Assembly: GCA_961205875.1 (NCBI GenBank)
Contig: OY540812.1
Span: forward strand, 9,610,001-9,674,000
Direction: 5' to 3'
From: Sialis fuliginosa
Lineage: Eukaryota; Arthropoda; Insecta; Megaloptera; Sialidae
DNA length: 64,000 nucleotides
Part shown: positions 11,781 through 24,716 of the stretch, in pieces
Layout: every line of letters starts with the position of its first letter
Numbering within the stretch: the first letter of the stretch is position 1
Position numbers and translations under genes: made by a program
The notes under the pieces: generated by a model
The model's database searches: none
Seen by the model: only the letters and a program-made list of their open reading frames with translations
Told to the model about the DNA's origin: nothing

Positions 11781-13630
11781 TATATTAAACGTGTAAAATA
11801 TTTTGGACGCGTTGCTAACTTCTACAAAGGTTGAAAAAGGTAAATTCATTTACTAAAAAAATACTTTATGTGGGTATTTTATTATTTATATTTTAAATAA
11901 AAATATTATAATACATTTTATTTAAAATCTAAATAATATTAATAATATAATGTAAATAACTGTAAAACAGTAAATATCAAAATTAACATACTTAGAAGTG
12001 TGAGAGAGTATATGTATAATTAACTCACAGTGAACGTTAATCTTTAGCACAGGTTAATATTATTATCTTAACATTTTGTAATAATAAATATTAACATACG
12101 CCTACATAAATAAGCTCTTTGAAGATATATTCTCAACTAATGCGGTTTAAACCATAGTCTTTTGGTATTTTACATAGATTTGATAATTTAATTATGTTGT
12201 TATTTTAAGTACAAATTAATTATAATGTAATTGATTTCAAATAATAAATAACTTCTTGTTGGTGATGATTAAAACAAGCTGTTCTTCAAAAGTGAAAATA
12301 TCTAACTATATTTTTGTCAACAAATTGGAAAATACTTGTGTCTTGCATTAACATACACGTAGTTATCTATCTACTTCGTACAAGTTTTCTAAAATATGAT
12401 TTATCGATTGTTTGTTTTATGAAATAGGTTCAAATATAAACAATATATAATAAGAAATCTACGTCTTACCATATTAGCATTGTTAAAATACAGCTTCTTA
12501 CCTGAAACGAACAAAAAGTTGTGTTATATATGAGATATTATTGGTTTCATCGATAATTATTTTGAGATACATAATAATTATAAAATGAAATATTAATTAA
12601 AAGTAATGGATATATTCTAATTAATATGGTTATTAAAATTGGTATAATAATAAATAAATATTATTATTCATAAATATTATACATAAATATTATTATTATA
12701 TATGCGGTTCACATAAAAAAAAGCTGCCATCGTGCCAAGGAACTTTCTTAACGGTAATACTGAAAATAAACAGTGTACATGTATCTACTTTTATATAAAA
12801 CAAATATTTCTTGATAACTGATAAAAGAAATACAAAATTAATAAAACATAACAAGATAACGTTCTTTACAACCGTTTTAATTATAATTAAAAAAAAAATC
12901 TGCAAATTTTTTACTTTTTTTTCTGTAATGAACTATTCAAATATAAAAACATATTTTCAATTATAACACTGGTCAAGTTAGAATAAAATTCGTGAGAGTG
13001 AGGTTCAAAACGGTTCCGGGTGGAAATCGCTCATATAAAATCATATAAAATGATATGTAATTAGGAACACAATAACTGAGTGTCCTGATTGCTTTATGTA
13101 TACGCAATTAACGATAATGTGATATTTATCCAATTCTGAATGTATCTCAGGCAATGCAGTAAACATATACAGCTGAACACAAAATGTATAAAGTGGCATT
13201 TTCACCAATGTTTTAATTAAATACGATAAATGTTTTGTTGTGTTAATTGTTGCTTGCAAGACAATTTTGTATTGTTTCAGTTTTGGAAGGTTTCCCCTTT
13301 TAACGTCTATATTTAGATACCCCGTTTTGTTAAAGCTTTTACTCTATAGTGTATATCATTAATTAACTCAAAATTTATATAAAGTGAAAATCCTTTTGTT
13401 TTCTATGGTTGGCATATAACAAACACACTTTTTTGTGGAGATAAAAGAGTAGTTTTGTTGTATTCCCTGTGGGTCTGTAACTGTCGAGTTAGTTTGGTTT
13501 GAATTTTATTTTTTGTTTTTGTTTAGCTATAAATTTACTATGTGATTTATTTTTTGTAATGATTCTACAGTAACTAACGAAAAGCGTAAAATTCAATGTG
13601 CACTTGATTAGTTAAATACGAAAAATAGTT
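11781..13630. other. AT-rich intergenic stretch
   Basis: Very AT-rich, with ATAATAAATATT-type low-complexity runs near 11880-11960 and 12645-12705. Two minus-strand frames of about 70 codons are open but unremarkable. Confidence 0.55.
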
Positions 13631-13735
13631 TCCTCGCCATATCAAAGATACGAGAAGCTTTGTGATCATTTAAAAATGAGAAAAAAAATCTTTTTGTTTC
13701 AGTTCAAGACACCAACACTTTTCGTTCCGTGTCTA
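13631..13735 (+). repeat. Family A, 5' fragment
   Basis: TTCCTCGCCATATCAAAGAT followed by ACGAGAAGCTTTGTGATCAT and then ACTTTTCGTTCCGTGTCT matches the first 110 bases of the copies at 2986 and 905. It is truncated before the poly-GTCT run. Confidence 0.65.
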
Positions 13736-13813
13736 TCGACCAAAAAAAGGTCATTTAAATCAAAAATATTAAATTTGCATATAAAGATGAAAATTTTTCC
13801 TTTTGCATATTCT

Positions 13814-13870
13814 GGGGGCCCCTCGGTCACTTCTTGTCTCGGGGCCTCCGAGCCTCTAGTTACGGCCCTG
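13814..13870 (-). mobile_element. Solo hAT-like terminus (CAGGGCCGTAACTAG)
   Basis: On the minus strand it begins CAGGGCCGTAACTAGAGGCT and continues into a very GC-rich segment (GGAGGCCCCGAGAC), unlike everything around it. A similar start, CAGGGCCGTATCAACG, occurs at 35269. No opposite end was found for either. Confidence 0.45.
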
Positions 13871-15241
13871 CTTAGCAGATAGCATTAACTGGGAGCTAAT
13901 TTGAATTTGCGCTCAAACAAATTCTTTATAATACCGGACATAAATTATGCATTTTTGGTGATGGTTTAAAAAAAGTGAAGTCGTTCATTATGACTTTACG
14001 TGTCGTATAAAATATTCTTTTCAAGTAATATTTCAAAGTAAACTTCTATTAATCTAATAATATACATATCTTAGATCGATTGGTTTACTTTGTCCGTCTT
14101 AGAAAAAACACACACAATATTTATTTATAGAGTAGTTATATAAAATGTTGCATTGAAATCGTCTATAACCTTAATTCATCAACAGGAAGCATTGTCGGAT
14201 AACATAATTGAATTTCAATTCTTTACTACATCCATCATGTGTCAGTTGCCAGTTCTTTTCAGAATTCCCGTACAATAGATATTATTATTTATTTTCATCT
14301 ATTCTCATACTATTGGATGCTCATTTATCATTTTCTTCAGTTCACATACTCGTTATCAAAAGTTAACAGATGATATCTAACCTATTATGTGTATGTTTGT
14401 AATACTTATTCTATACATTCAGAGAAAACTTGTTTTTTTCCACAGATTGAAACAATGTTCGAAAAAAATATGTTTTTTACTTTATTTTATTTTATATATA
14501 AATACATATTGTATGAAAGTTGTTATATATTATTTTGGAGGGATTCAATTCGGCAATAAGATATGAAACTTAAAAAATTAAAATATACTTTAACTGTCAA
14601 AAATAAATAAAATAAATGTTTTCTATATTTTTGTTGTACAGAAAAGTGTAGGTAAATTATATTATTCTTTAATATTATTGTATGTATATAATTTAAATTT
14701 TAAAAAATCCAATCAACACGTGCAACAAATTGAACCATATCTATAAAGTAAAACTGCAGAAAAATAGCCGAGATATATAGACTTAAAGTGTGTGCTATCG
14801 TTACATTTCAGTATTTATTAGCAATGTTCAAAAGCAATCAACTATGTCGATAAATGAAGCAGCGAATTTATCGGTTGAGCAACACATGCTTACGTGTTGG
14901 TCGGTAAGGAAGATATTTTGTGTATTTCCGCTGATACAGTGTTTTTCTCACGGGTAAACGTACATTTTCAAAATTAATGTTCTTTGCTTATTGATCTTAT
15001 TGTATAACCTTTTATGTATTTATTTATTTTATATTGTCAATATTGATAAATAGTGCCAGCATTTTTCCTTAAATATTGGATATATGGTACCGAAAAAAGA
15101 AAACGTTTTTATCTTTAGCGAGCTTTTTTTTTGTAACGTAATTTTTCGAATAGATTACTATTTCATAAATCCAGTTTCTATTTCAGAAAACTGTCAGTAT
15201 ATTTTTACATTATCATGATAGGCTTTACAATTTATAAGAAA
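13871..15241. other. AT-rich intergenic stretch
   Basis: No gene can be supported. The only spot with gene-like features is 14844-14908, an ATG-led frame with less biased codons that runs into TCG-GTAAGG, a plausible splice donor. No downstream acceptor or second exon could be linked to it. Confidence 0.5.
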
Positions 15242-15761
15242 CTAGCGGACCTGTACCGATTTCGCACTGGAGTTAATATTTCACCCCTTGTCACGTATTG
15301 TTCTACCCAAAAATAATTTATTTAAAAATCAGACCATAAATACACACTTTCGTAAATATCTCGACTTCAGCGCCAACTACCGAATCCATTTTTTGTAAAA
15401 AAAATTCTTTCCACGTAATTATTCTAAATATGAGCCAAATCGGACCATAAATATTCATTTTCGGCCTCAGCGTCACCTATTGGGTCCAAACAGACAAACC
15501 TGACAGAATACCAAACGAAGATATGTTGTGAATATGGTAGATACGTTCAGTGATTTAGTCCTGATGATATCATAAAAACAACGTTTGGTTTATTTTTTAT
15601 ATGGAATAAATATAATTTTTAGAAATATCTCGACCCCAGCGCGATAAACTTATCGAAATACTGAACGAACATAAGGTGTGAATATGGTTTCGTTACGTCC
15701 AGTGGCTTAGGCCTGATGAGAACACATACATACGCACCAACGTTTTTATATATTAAGAAGA
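15242..15761 (-). mobile_element. Non-autonomous Helitron-like element
   Basis: Read on the minus strand it starts TCTTCTTAATATATAAAAAC and ends GGTCCGCTAG. It is flanked by A on the 5' side and T on the 3' side, the insertion pattern of Helitrons (between A and T, 5' TC, 3' CTRR). The interior contains CCACTGGACGTAACGAAACC and repeated GTCCGATTT/GTCTGATTT words. It is 520 bp and has no coding sequence. A shorter relative lies at 51129-51314. Confidence 0.75.
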
Positions 15762-17390
15762 TTAATTAATTGTTAATTTCAGTGCTTAATAAAATACACT
15801 TTATTAATTAATTAACTATAAAAATTATTTTAAATTAAGAGAAAATTCAATATAAACATTGTATTATAATAAATTACAAATAAATAGATAAGAATATTTA
15901 TTTTTAAGAGTTCCAAGTTTCCTGTTCTGACTCAGTATGATTCGGAATAAAATAAATCAAATTACATTGCTTCGATTCAAAAATAATGTGCACATGAAAC
16001 TAATGTAGGTACGTATAAATTTTATGTGATATTTGCATGCGATAGAATGCTAATATCAGATATATGCAGGAAGTTATTTAAATATAAGCTCTACTATATT
16101 TGGTTTTAAACGTCACACAACTGTCGAAATGCGGAGACAAAAATAAAAATTACTTTCTATTTATAGCAAACAAAAATATCCAGTTTGTTGACATATGCAT
16201 TCTAGAATATCCTGGATTTGGGTTATGTTTTACTAAATTGTTTTTCTCGTAATTACGTTGTATGTATTTTTAGACATATAAAATATACGTTTATTATTAT
16301 ATTAGATATTTACAATAGTGATAAATATGTATTGCTACAATTGCATACATTGGATTTATCGAATATTAATTAAATAAGTAGGTATAATGTTATTCTATAC
16401 TATAAATAATTATTTTAAAAAAAATTTCTTAACTGTAATTTGAAAAATAATTATTATGGTTAGAATGAACATTTATTTAAACCAGATCTGTAGACAAGTA
16501 CAAAAAATGTGCTAAATATTATACTTAAGTATATAATTACTATACAAAAGGATGTACATGCCAAAAAATTATTTTAGAGCAAATACAAGTAATTTTTCCA
16601 AAGTAGTTAAAAACATTAAAAATGTAATTAATCACATTTATAAATATTTGAGTACATTTTTGCAAATGTCTTGTGATGTATAAAAAGTGCGAAAAATGTC
16701 GAATTAATGAAGTAAAATTAATTAGAGAAAATAAAAAATCAGATGAAATATATTTCAACAATATTCATCCGCGTCCTGTAAAACTGAACAGCCTTTGTTC
16801 AGTCATAAGTATATTAAAAAACTGTCGTCATATAATTAAGGATTCTTAAAATCATATTTTCTTTTTTTATATTTCTTTATACTAACTAGTTTAATACTAA
16901 CTAGTTTATAATGATATAAAATTATTAAGTTGGTAAAGTAAACATCGATAATATAAATTGATCATCGTAGAGAAGTAAATTGAAGCGGTCAGATTGGCGA
17001 TTAGCGTGTGCATGCAGACCATTCAAAGGTCAATAATTGTTTTTCTAGTTAGCGTGTAGTAGATATTTCTATAAATTTTTTGTAATTATTTATTACATAC
17101 ACAATAATATGTGCTAATGACCTAAATAATAATGTTTATATGACAAATTAAATCAATAAAAACTATTCTGAAATGGTGCAAGTTATAAAGAAAACGTTTA
17201 AAAATAAACTATTTTGACTTTGTTAAATTTTATTTCTTTAATTAACTAACAATAAGTTCTTATAAGTATGTAAAAACAATAAATACTTTTTTCGTTTATT
17301 TTATATACGAAAAAATACGTTTTTCGATTTGAAAATTATAATTAATATAACTGTTTTAATATTAAGTTGAAGTATACGAATTACATTGTA
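15762..17390. other. AT-rich intergenic stretch
   Basis: Nothing recognisable. A 73-codon minus-strand frame at 16540-16761 and a short ACTAACTAGTTTA(AT) duplication near 16882-16908 are the only visible structures. Confidence 0.5.
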
Positions 17391-17818
17391 GAGTCGCATG
17401 CAGAAGTGGTCGACCAGTTTTCATTCAAACTGGCTTATTACAAAATTAGTAGGTTGATTATTATAATATTTAAATCATTTATTCATGTACCAAACAAAGA
17501 GATATTTTGAAATTCATTTGCTAGAAGAAGAAGTACTCTTCGTTTATAGTACTCATATATGTGTTTATGCGATTAAATTATTATGTGGTCTATTGAAAAT
17601 TGAAAATTGTAAATATTTGATATTCCAAATTTTGGTATATAAATATGTTAAACTTATTATAAAATTAATTAATGAAATGGACGTATATTTGTGTTTTTAT
17701 TTAAAATGATGTAACTATATAAACTCCGTCCTAAAAAAAGATGATGTTTGTCTTAATATTTTTGAATCTGTTGTAAGCGATTCTGACCTTTAAAGTAGCA
17801 GACGACTTCTGAAGCCCA
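17391..17818 (+). mobile_element. Family E MITE, copy 1
   Basis: It starts after TA with GAGTCGCATGCAGAAG and ends GACTTCTGAAGCCCA followed by TA. It shares TTTAAATCATTTATTCATGT, GATTAAATTATTATGTGG and TTGTAAGCGATTCTGACCTT with copies at 36582-36946 and 54676-55097. The best-preserved ends, in the 36582 copy, are CAGTCACCTGCA / TGCAGGCGACTG with TA flanks, which points to a Tc1/mariner-type element. The 74-codon open frame inside is not conserved in the other copies and is not a gene. Confidence 0.8.
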
Positions 17819-20800
17819 TAGTACATAATATATTATTGATAAATAAAAGAGAAGAATTGAACCAACGATTTTCGAGAATCTAAACCTTCATCCATGTTTT
17901 ATTGAACCGGAACTAGCCAACTTGTATAAGGGTTTAGTTTCACCGAACCGCAATATTTCCACCAGGTGTAGGTACTTCTTTATTGATCTATAAATAGTGT
18001 AAGCAATATTGCGTGCATATGGTTATACTATTTTTAAAGTTGAAACATTAAGGTAAAATGAAATTTTCCACTTTCCTTGGAGAAATCTTTTATTTGTAGA
18101 AAAAAAGTTCGTCTATTATATTCAGTCAGTGGTTTCGCCATCTGTTCTAATTAAGGTTGAGTAAGCAGAACGTGTCCGATTTAATTTAGGTCTATGCCGC
18201 ACCCTTTTTTAAATTGACGAACCAATCACTACTATTGATTTCATTTATCAGTTTTTTTTTGAAAATGTACATTTTAATAAATTATAGTAATGATATAAAG
18301 AAATTAATTTGTATTATAAATATGCAGGTGAATAAACACAGCCTAAAATATCTTATAAATGAATCGACCAGTTTTTAGCGACTTTCAACTTTTCAAATCG
18401 GTCCAGGTGTAAAAGTGTAGTTTTTGCATTGATCGCAAATAACTCAATCAAAACTAGTCTTACAGCGATACAAAAATAAAAAAATTGAAGAGAAAAATCT
18501 CAACTAAAGTCATTTATTAGATTTGGTCAAAAAAAAATTACCACGTCTCGTTGAGGTTCTTTTACAATTTTTCGACGATGAGAGGTCAACGAGATTTTTT
18601 ATTATCAAATTCATTTTCCGCGCCCAAAAAATAGTCCAGATAAGATTTTTTTCTGGGTCTGTGTTATTTATTTGCTATAATTTTTTTTGATACCTATGTA
18701 TAAAATAAGAAAAGGTTATCGCTCCAGTAATTTTCATTCTTTTCATATCCATGTGAAAAAAAGACACACACTAAAAATTTAGAGAAAATCATGTTGAAAA
18801 TTGAATTTTATATTAGTAATAATTTTTTTTAGTTAGTTATATTATAACACATTATTCTCCAAGCAAGGAAACTCAATGTCAAAATCAAATTTTCTTCACA
18901 ATTTATTTCAAAAATCTTCTTTATGTATGTACGATATTTTTATAAAGACGTAAATAGAATAAAAGCACTAACTGATGGTATTATAAAAATGCTATTAAAA
19001 AACATGTCATGTCAGTGTTGTCATATCTCTGAATTATGACTTCACATAAAAATAAAAATAGCTAAATTGTAACAAATAGCAAGCTTAGACATTTTTGAAG
19101 ATTTGTCAGTTTATTTTTATATTATGAAAAACTCATCGGTTTAACGATTAATAAAAATTATATAAAATTTAAGTAAAATTCAAAATTAATACTACTCAAG
19201 GTACAGATATTAAATGACCAAAAACTGTCATGTATATTTTAATTTGTCCAAGACTGATTGAGAACTCGTCCTTTTATCTATGTAGATAAGATATTTTACA
19301 AACTCTGTAAGTGACGACACTCGATTCCGACCTCTGGAAACTATTGAATATATCGATTTATTTGATTTATTTCGCTGCTTTAGTTGTCATAGTGACATGC
19401 GGTAGTTGCTTACACTCATTTGTGCAGCTAAAATTGGCCGGGGATACAATTTGAATAAAATACATATGTACATACATACATTCTACATATCGCAATACAA
19501 ATATATGCAATGTTTAGGAGTATGGAGTACAGATTTATTGATTTAGTTATTGTTAAATAAAGACTGAAAATAATAAAAATAAAATTCTAGAGAATGGTAT
19601 TTTCTATAATTTATGTCCCATTCGTTTTCTTATATCTTTTATCAGTTAGCTAGAAAGTGTTATATATACATACATAGATAGGTATATACATATACACTGT
19701 ACATTTTAGGTATAAAAACATTCTGTGGCACTTATGTATGGCAGTTTTTTAATAGTAAATGTAATTTATATTTTCTTCTGTTTGATGTCAATTCAAATTT
19801 TCATTTCATCAATAAAAATGTATGAACATGTAGCAGGTGCTCCCAAATATTTTAACAGGCAATAAGAGTATAATTTATGACTTAAAAATGATATTTTTAA
19901 AAATATCACTAAACGCGTTTTTGAGAAAAGTCCACGAAAGCTTATAAACAAAACTTGTGTTCTACCATCTTGAAAAAGTAAACATCTATCGTATAAATTT
20001 CTTAGATGTGAGCATATTTATTTAACCAGCTGTATTGACACAAACCGTGTAGATTCAATTTTTACAGTGTCTATCGAAACGTAATAAACAAATGACAGTT
20101 CAACCAAATGGAAATATGAATGCCTGCTCGAACACATATACACACAAAGTTTACAGACTCATGTATGGTATATGTACATATTTACATGTTTTTCTGTACG
20201 TAGGGTTTTACACGAGGCAATACATACATAACTAAATTAAGGTTTAATTTTGTACACGTGATCAAGATTCAATATTAATTTAATAAAAACATATTGATAT
20301 GTCTCTTAGATCGTACGCTACGGTGTGGTCAAAAAATAAACTATTCCGATAGGGTGAGCTTTCAGTTATGTTTGAAAAACGTGTTTAATTAAATAATTCG
20401 CTATTTCCATATTACAATTTTTATTTTATTATTAAACTAAATAAAAAGAATTAAGAGATTTTTTCAGCTGTAGTTTTTGATTTCTTCTACTGTTGTAAGC
20501 ACATAAACTCTGAAATCAATATTATTGTTAAGTCATATATTTATTGAAAATACTATCTTTTTATGTATTATACTTAAATAAAATTATATTACACATAAAA
20601 AAATTATATCAGTTATCAAGAACTAAGCGTTATACTAATGAGGTTTTTAATCTTATAAAAAATAAATATTATATTATACGTAACAGTGCATTTTATTTGT
20701 TGTTTTTTTTTTGAAGAAAACCTTGCATTAGCCATTTTCGAAGTATTTTTTTACATTTTTCATTAGTTATACTTATTTTATTTATAAAAGAAATTAAATA

Positions 20801-21268
20801 TATAAATTTAATTAACTACATGTTGTCTAATGCAAGCCACTTTTTTACCAATAAATATGATAATTAAAAAAATATTGATATTTCATTTTCTTAGTCTGTC
20901 AGACTAATATTTGATGACACTATAACTTGAAAATATGTTTAGTGATCTAAGGTTAAAAAATTGCGCTAGTATAATCTTTTCTTAAAAGATAGAATTTTAT
21001 CTTGCGAAAATTACATTTTCTTTAAAATAATCAAATGGAATTTATTATGTATTTATAAATATCTCCATAAGAAAATGTCCATACATTAAATCAATTACTG
21101 AGAAAACGAGTAATTATATACCATGCATTTACCGGAATAAATAGTATTCATAAATATCTATGTATAACCATTAAAAGTAACAGTTTATTAATATTTCATC
21201 TAATTACCTATCCATATATTCTAGTAATAGTTTGCTAACGCATACGTAGTTCGTATATATATGTATAC
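17819..21268. other. AT-rich intergenic stretch
   Basis: About 3.4 kb without a gene. A fragment at 19588-19650 (ATGGTATTTTCTATAATTTA, then TGTCCCATTC) resembles internal repeats of the foldback at 22545-24388, near 23520 and 23670. I recognise nothing else. Confidence 0.5.
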
Positions 21269-21440
21269 ATGTGTAGTATAAGAATGTATTGTGTGCGTTT
21301 CTTGCCAAACATTGCGTGGGTGTTTAGCCACAACGTCGTTGTTGATGACGTCACGGCGTCTCTTCCCTGCCTGCCCAGTCTCGACTTGTCTGAGCTGGAG
21401 TCAGGACGAGGGATGGAAAATGTTTCCGATCATTTTACTC
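21269..21440. promoter_or_regulatory. GC-rich island with palindromic CRE-like site
   Basis: Roughly 130 bases (21285-21415) are about half G+C inside very AT-rich DNA. At 21346-21353 is a perfect TGACGTCA, the palindromic binding site of CREB/ATF-type bZIP factors. A 63-codon frame is open across it, but it shows no domain and lacks convincing splice sites. Candidate roles are a regulatory element or promoter, or a fragment of an unrecognised insertion; neither can be decided from sequence alone. Confidence 0.3.
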
Positions 21441-21738
21441 GGCAAGGATCAATTAAATAACAGATTATGTAAAACGTTTCTTGTTTGGTAGAAGAACGCG
21501 AATTGTGATATTTATCTATAAATAATAGCCTTTGTTTGTTTTTCGCTTAATGTATAAAGTTAGCTTTTTTACAGTTGTAATTTTCATATATATTATGTCT
21601 GCCAAAAAATTTAAAACTTTTTTGAATTACTACTGAAATAATATTGAAAATTTCATACATCAAATGTCTACTGTAAAATAAAATTTAAGGCTATAATTTG
21701 ATAATATTTTTACCTATACAAACACAAGGTTAGTAAAT

Positions 21739-21914
21739 ACACAGGTTGCCTCAGTAGCTTTTGACCAATCAGCTTGGGTATCCCAAGTGAAGTATTTCTT
21801 CTTCTCGCGCCGACTTACATATTATGATTGGGCATATCATTCCCCCTCTACACAGATGGGTACCCCAGATGACGTATTTCCCAATCTTGCGCCGAGCTAC
21901 TGAGGCTACCTTGT
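21739..21914. mobile_element. Small 0.18-kb inverted-repeat element
   Basis: The left end CACAGGTTGCCTCAGTAGCT and the right end, read inward CAAGGTAGCCTCAGTAGCT, are inverted repeats that abut TA on both sides. Inside are two direct repeats built on GGGTAtCCCAagTGAaGTATTTC (21776 and 21859), each followed by CGCGCCG or TGCGCCG. Internal direct repeats between short terminal inverted repeats are unusual for such a small MITE. No protein is encoded. Confidence 0.65.
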
Positions 21915-22544
21915 ACTTTACGTACCTTGATACAAACAAATACTTGTTAGTTAAATATAAAGGCTATTAGATTAAACGTAAATTGGAATCTAATGAAATC
22001 ATAGCCTTGTTATGTCTAAAACAGTGTTACTCAAACTTAAAATATGAGAGAAAGCCCAACATTCTTTCGAAATTCACTGCATCTCGATTATTTTTTAAAA
22101 TAGAACGAACGAGTTTTGGAACTCGCCTCCTCAGTTACATATTGTACTATTCACAAATTTCCTTTTCTATTTTACAGCTGAAAGATCTTTAATTTTCGTA
22201 GTTGGCAACCCTGCATACTGAACGCAGTTGATTTTGCAACGGTTTGCTCTGATTGTATTACGTAATGTTATCTTATATAATGATTTTTTTATGATAATTT
22301 ATTGACCGACTGTACAAGGAATCTGAACTTATGCAGAGGAAAGTTTTTTTTATCTTTGTCAGTAATTAATTAAGCAAATCTCGTGCAGTGTTTTGTGGAA
22401 AACTGTTAATTAAATATTTATGTAAAATGGTGCTAAATGGTATTTTATAGCGGGAAGTAAGATTGCAATTATTTATAATGTACATTTTTATTTTTATGCC
22501 CTTTATTTTGATATTCTTTTAGATGTACATAACAGTTTCTTTTA
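21915..22544. other. Intergenic stretch with a possible hAT-like end
   Basis: On the minus strand at 22201-22213 is CAGGGTTGCCAAC, a common type of insect DNA-transposon start. No partner end was found. The 69-codon frame at 21983-22192 shows no motif. Confidence 0.4.
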
Positions 22545-24388
22545 GTATGTCTGGTTCGTGGCAAATAAAGCCAAAACGCTGCACTTTTTGATTGGGGTAT
22601 GCCACTTTCGGTGGTCATATATAAGGTCAAAAGAAACATTTTCAGATAGGGAGCCACTTTAAAATCCGTGTAGAACACCATTATATCGGCTATTAAAGAT
22701 GGCCCTCACGGTTTTTATTAAATTGGCTGTATCTTAGCTCCTAATCATTAGATTTCAATTTTCTTTTGTTTATTTTAAAGTTCTTATTAAAAAAAATAGT
22801 TTTTATCATTATTCATTTTTCTCTAAATCTTAAGGGTTCCCCACAATTTTCCGAAATCTGAAGATTTCACTTTTCTTACAAACTTAATTGTTATATAACT
22901 TTTTTATTGTGCCCAATATCATTTTTTTACCTCATAGAAAAAAGAAAGACATTTTTGTCTGCGTTCCATTGATAAGAAGATAATACTGTTTTAATTAACA
23001 ACTTCTTTGGAAATAGCGTGTTAAACTAAGAAAAATAGATTATTTTTGGATCATTCCATGTCAAGTTTACCTGTATTGGTTTCTCGGATTCGAGATTTTG
23101 ATGGAAATGTCCATTTATACCTTCCCTGAATCAATTCTGACTATTTTTATCACCATGTCTGTCTGTCTGTCTGTGTGTGTAACTGTTTGTCTGTAAACGT
23201 TGTAACTCAAAAATGACAGTACATAGAGGGGTAAAATTTTATATTTAGGATTAATTTGTTTTAAGAAAGAAAACCTGATTTTTTTTAAACCGGAAACGGA
23301 TGTTTACTGTAATTTTTATAATTATTCGAATTATTTCTGAAACGGTACGTGTTGGAAGAAAATGTTTAAAGAAAAATTTGTTTAGAATATTATTATTTAT
23401 AATTTATGTTATGTTCAATTTCTCCCAAAAAAGTTTTTGAGGTTATAATCGTTTTTTTCAATTATATTTGAAATGGTTTAAAGCAGAAATAAATCATTGA
23501 AATAAAAGTTGTAGAGTATGTTATTTTCTATAGTTTATGTTCCATTAATTTTTTTGTATCTCTGACCAATTAAAAAAAAAATCTTTTTATTTATATTTTT
23601 AATTTTTTTCCATTTTATTTGAACAAGTTCATGACAGAATGAAATGTTCATAACATAAAATGTAGAGAACGTTATTATCTATAGTTTATGTTCTATTAAT
23701 TTTTTTATATCTGTCTTCAGTAAGCCAAAATTATTTGTTTTATATTAGTAGATACACGTACATTTTTTTTATTGTATAAGAAAGTTCAGTGACATCCATG
23801 ACAGATTTTTCAATTTTTTAACTATGCCATATGAGAAAATTGATCCCAACATAAAATTTCATATGATAAAAGGTAAACTTGGCATGGAATGATCCAAAAA
23901 TAGTCTATTTTTCTTAGTTTAACACGCTTTTTCCAAAGAAGTTGTTAATTAAAACAGTATTATCTTGTTATCAATGGAAAGCAGAATAAAATGTATTTCT
24001 TTTTTATAAGAAGTAAAAAAATGATATTGGGCACAATAAAAAAGTTATATATAAATTAAGTTCGTAAGAAAAGTAAAATTTTCAGATTTTCAAAAATTGT
24101 GGGGAACCCTTAAGATTTAGAGAAAAATGTATAATGACAAAAAATAATCTTCTCAATAAGAACTTTAAAACAAATAAAAGAAAATTGAAATCAGATGACT
24201 AGGAGCTGAGATACAGCCAATTTAATAAAAACGGTGGGGGCCATCTTCAATAGCCGGTATAATGGTGTTCTACACGGATTTTAAAGTGGCTCCCTATCTG
24301 AAAATTATTCTTTTAACCTTATCTATGGGCACAAAAAGTGTCATACCCCAATCAAAAAGTGCAGGGTTTTTTTACGTGCCAGACGTAC
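22545..24388. mobile_element. Long foldback element, arms about 540 bp
   Basis: The arms 22545-23090 and 23850-24388 are inverted copies (from GTATGTCTGG / CCAGACGTAC at the tips through TTGATTGGGGTATG and GAGCCACTTTAAAATCCGTG). TA flanks both tips at 22543-22544 and 24389-24390. The ~760-bp loop contains a GTCTGTCTGTCTGTCTGTGT run at 23158 and three degenerate tandem units with TTATTTTCTATAGTTTATGT and CATTAATTTTTTT (near 23400, 23520 and 23670). A 70-codon frame lies in one arm only and is broken in the other. This is a non-autonomous foldback; the superfamily is uncertain, though TA flanks favour Tc1/mariner. Confidence 0.85.
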
Positions 24389-24506
24389 TATTTTGGGGAA
24401 ACTAAATTATAAATAAAATAAAAAGTATTTAAAGAATTGTTAGAAAATTTTTACTAAACCTATAAACATTTGATATGAAATTGATAAATAATATTTATTT
24501 ATAAGT

Positions 24507-24716
24507 AGTTGTTACCCGCGACTTCGTCTGCGTGAATTTTTTTTTTCATCTAATTTATTTTTCGAGATACAAAGTAGCATAGGTCCTTCCTCAGGATGCA
24601 AGCTATCTCTGCTAAACTTTAATCAAATTTGGTTCAGCAGCTTACAATTAGCCGTGGAAAGGTAGCAAACAGACAGACAGACAGAGTTACTTTCGCATTT
24701 ATAATATTAGTATGGA
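24507..24716 (-). mobile_element. Lep1-type short Helitron
   Basis: Read on the minus strand it starts TCCATACTAATATTATAAAT followed by GCGAAAGT, and ends GACGAAGTCGCGGGTAACAA then CTAC, close to the usual CTAG. It is flanked by A and T. These ends match the short non-autonomous Helitrons found in many arthropods, best known from Lepidoptera. A CTGTCTGTCTGTCTG run sits near its 5' end. About 210 bp, no coding sequence. Confidence 0.8.
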
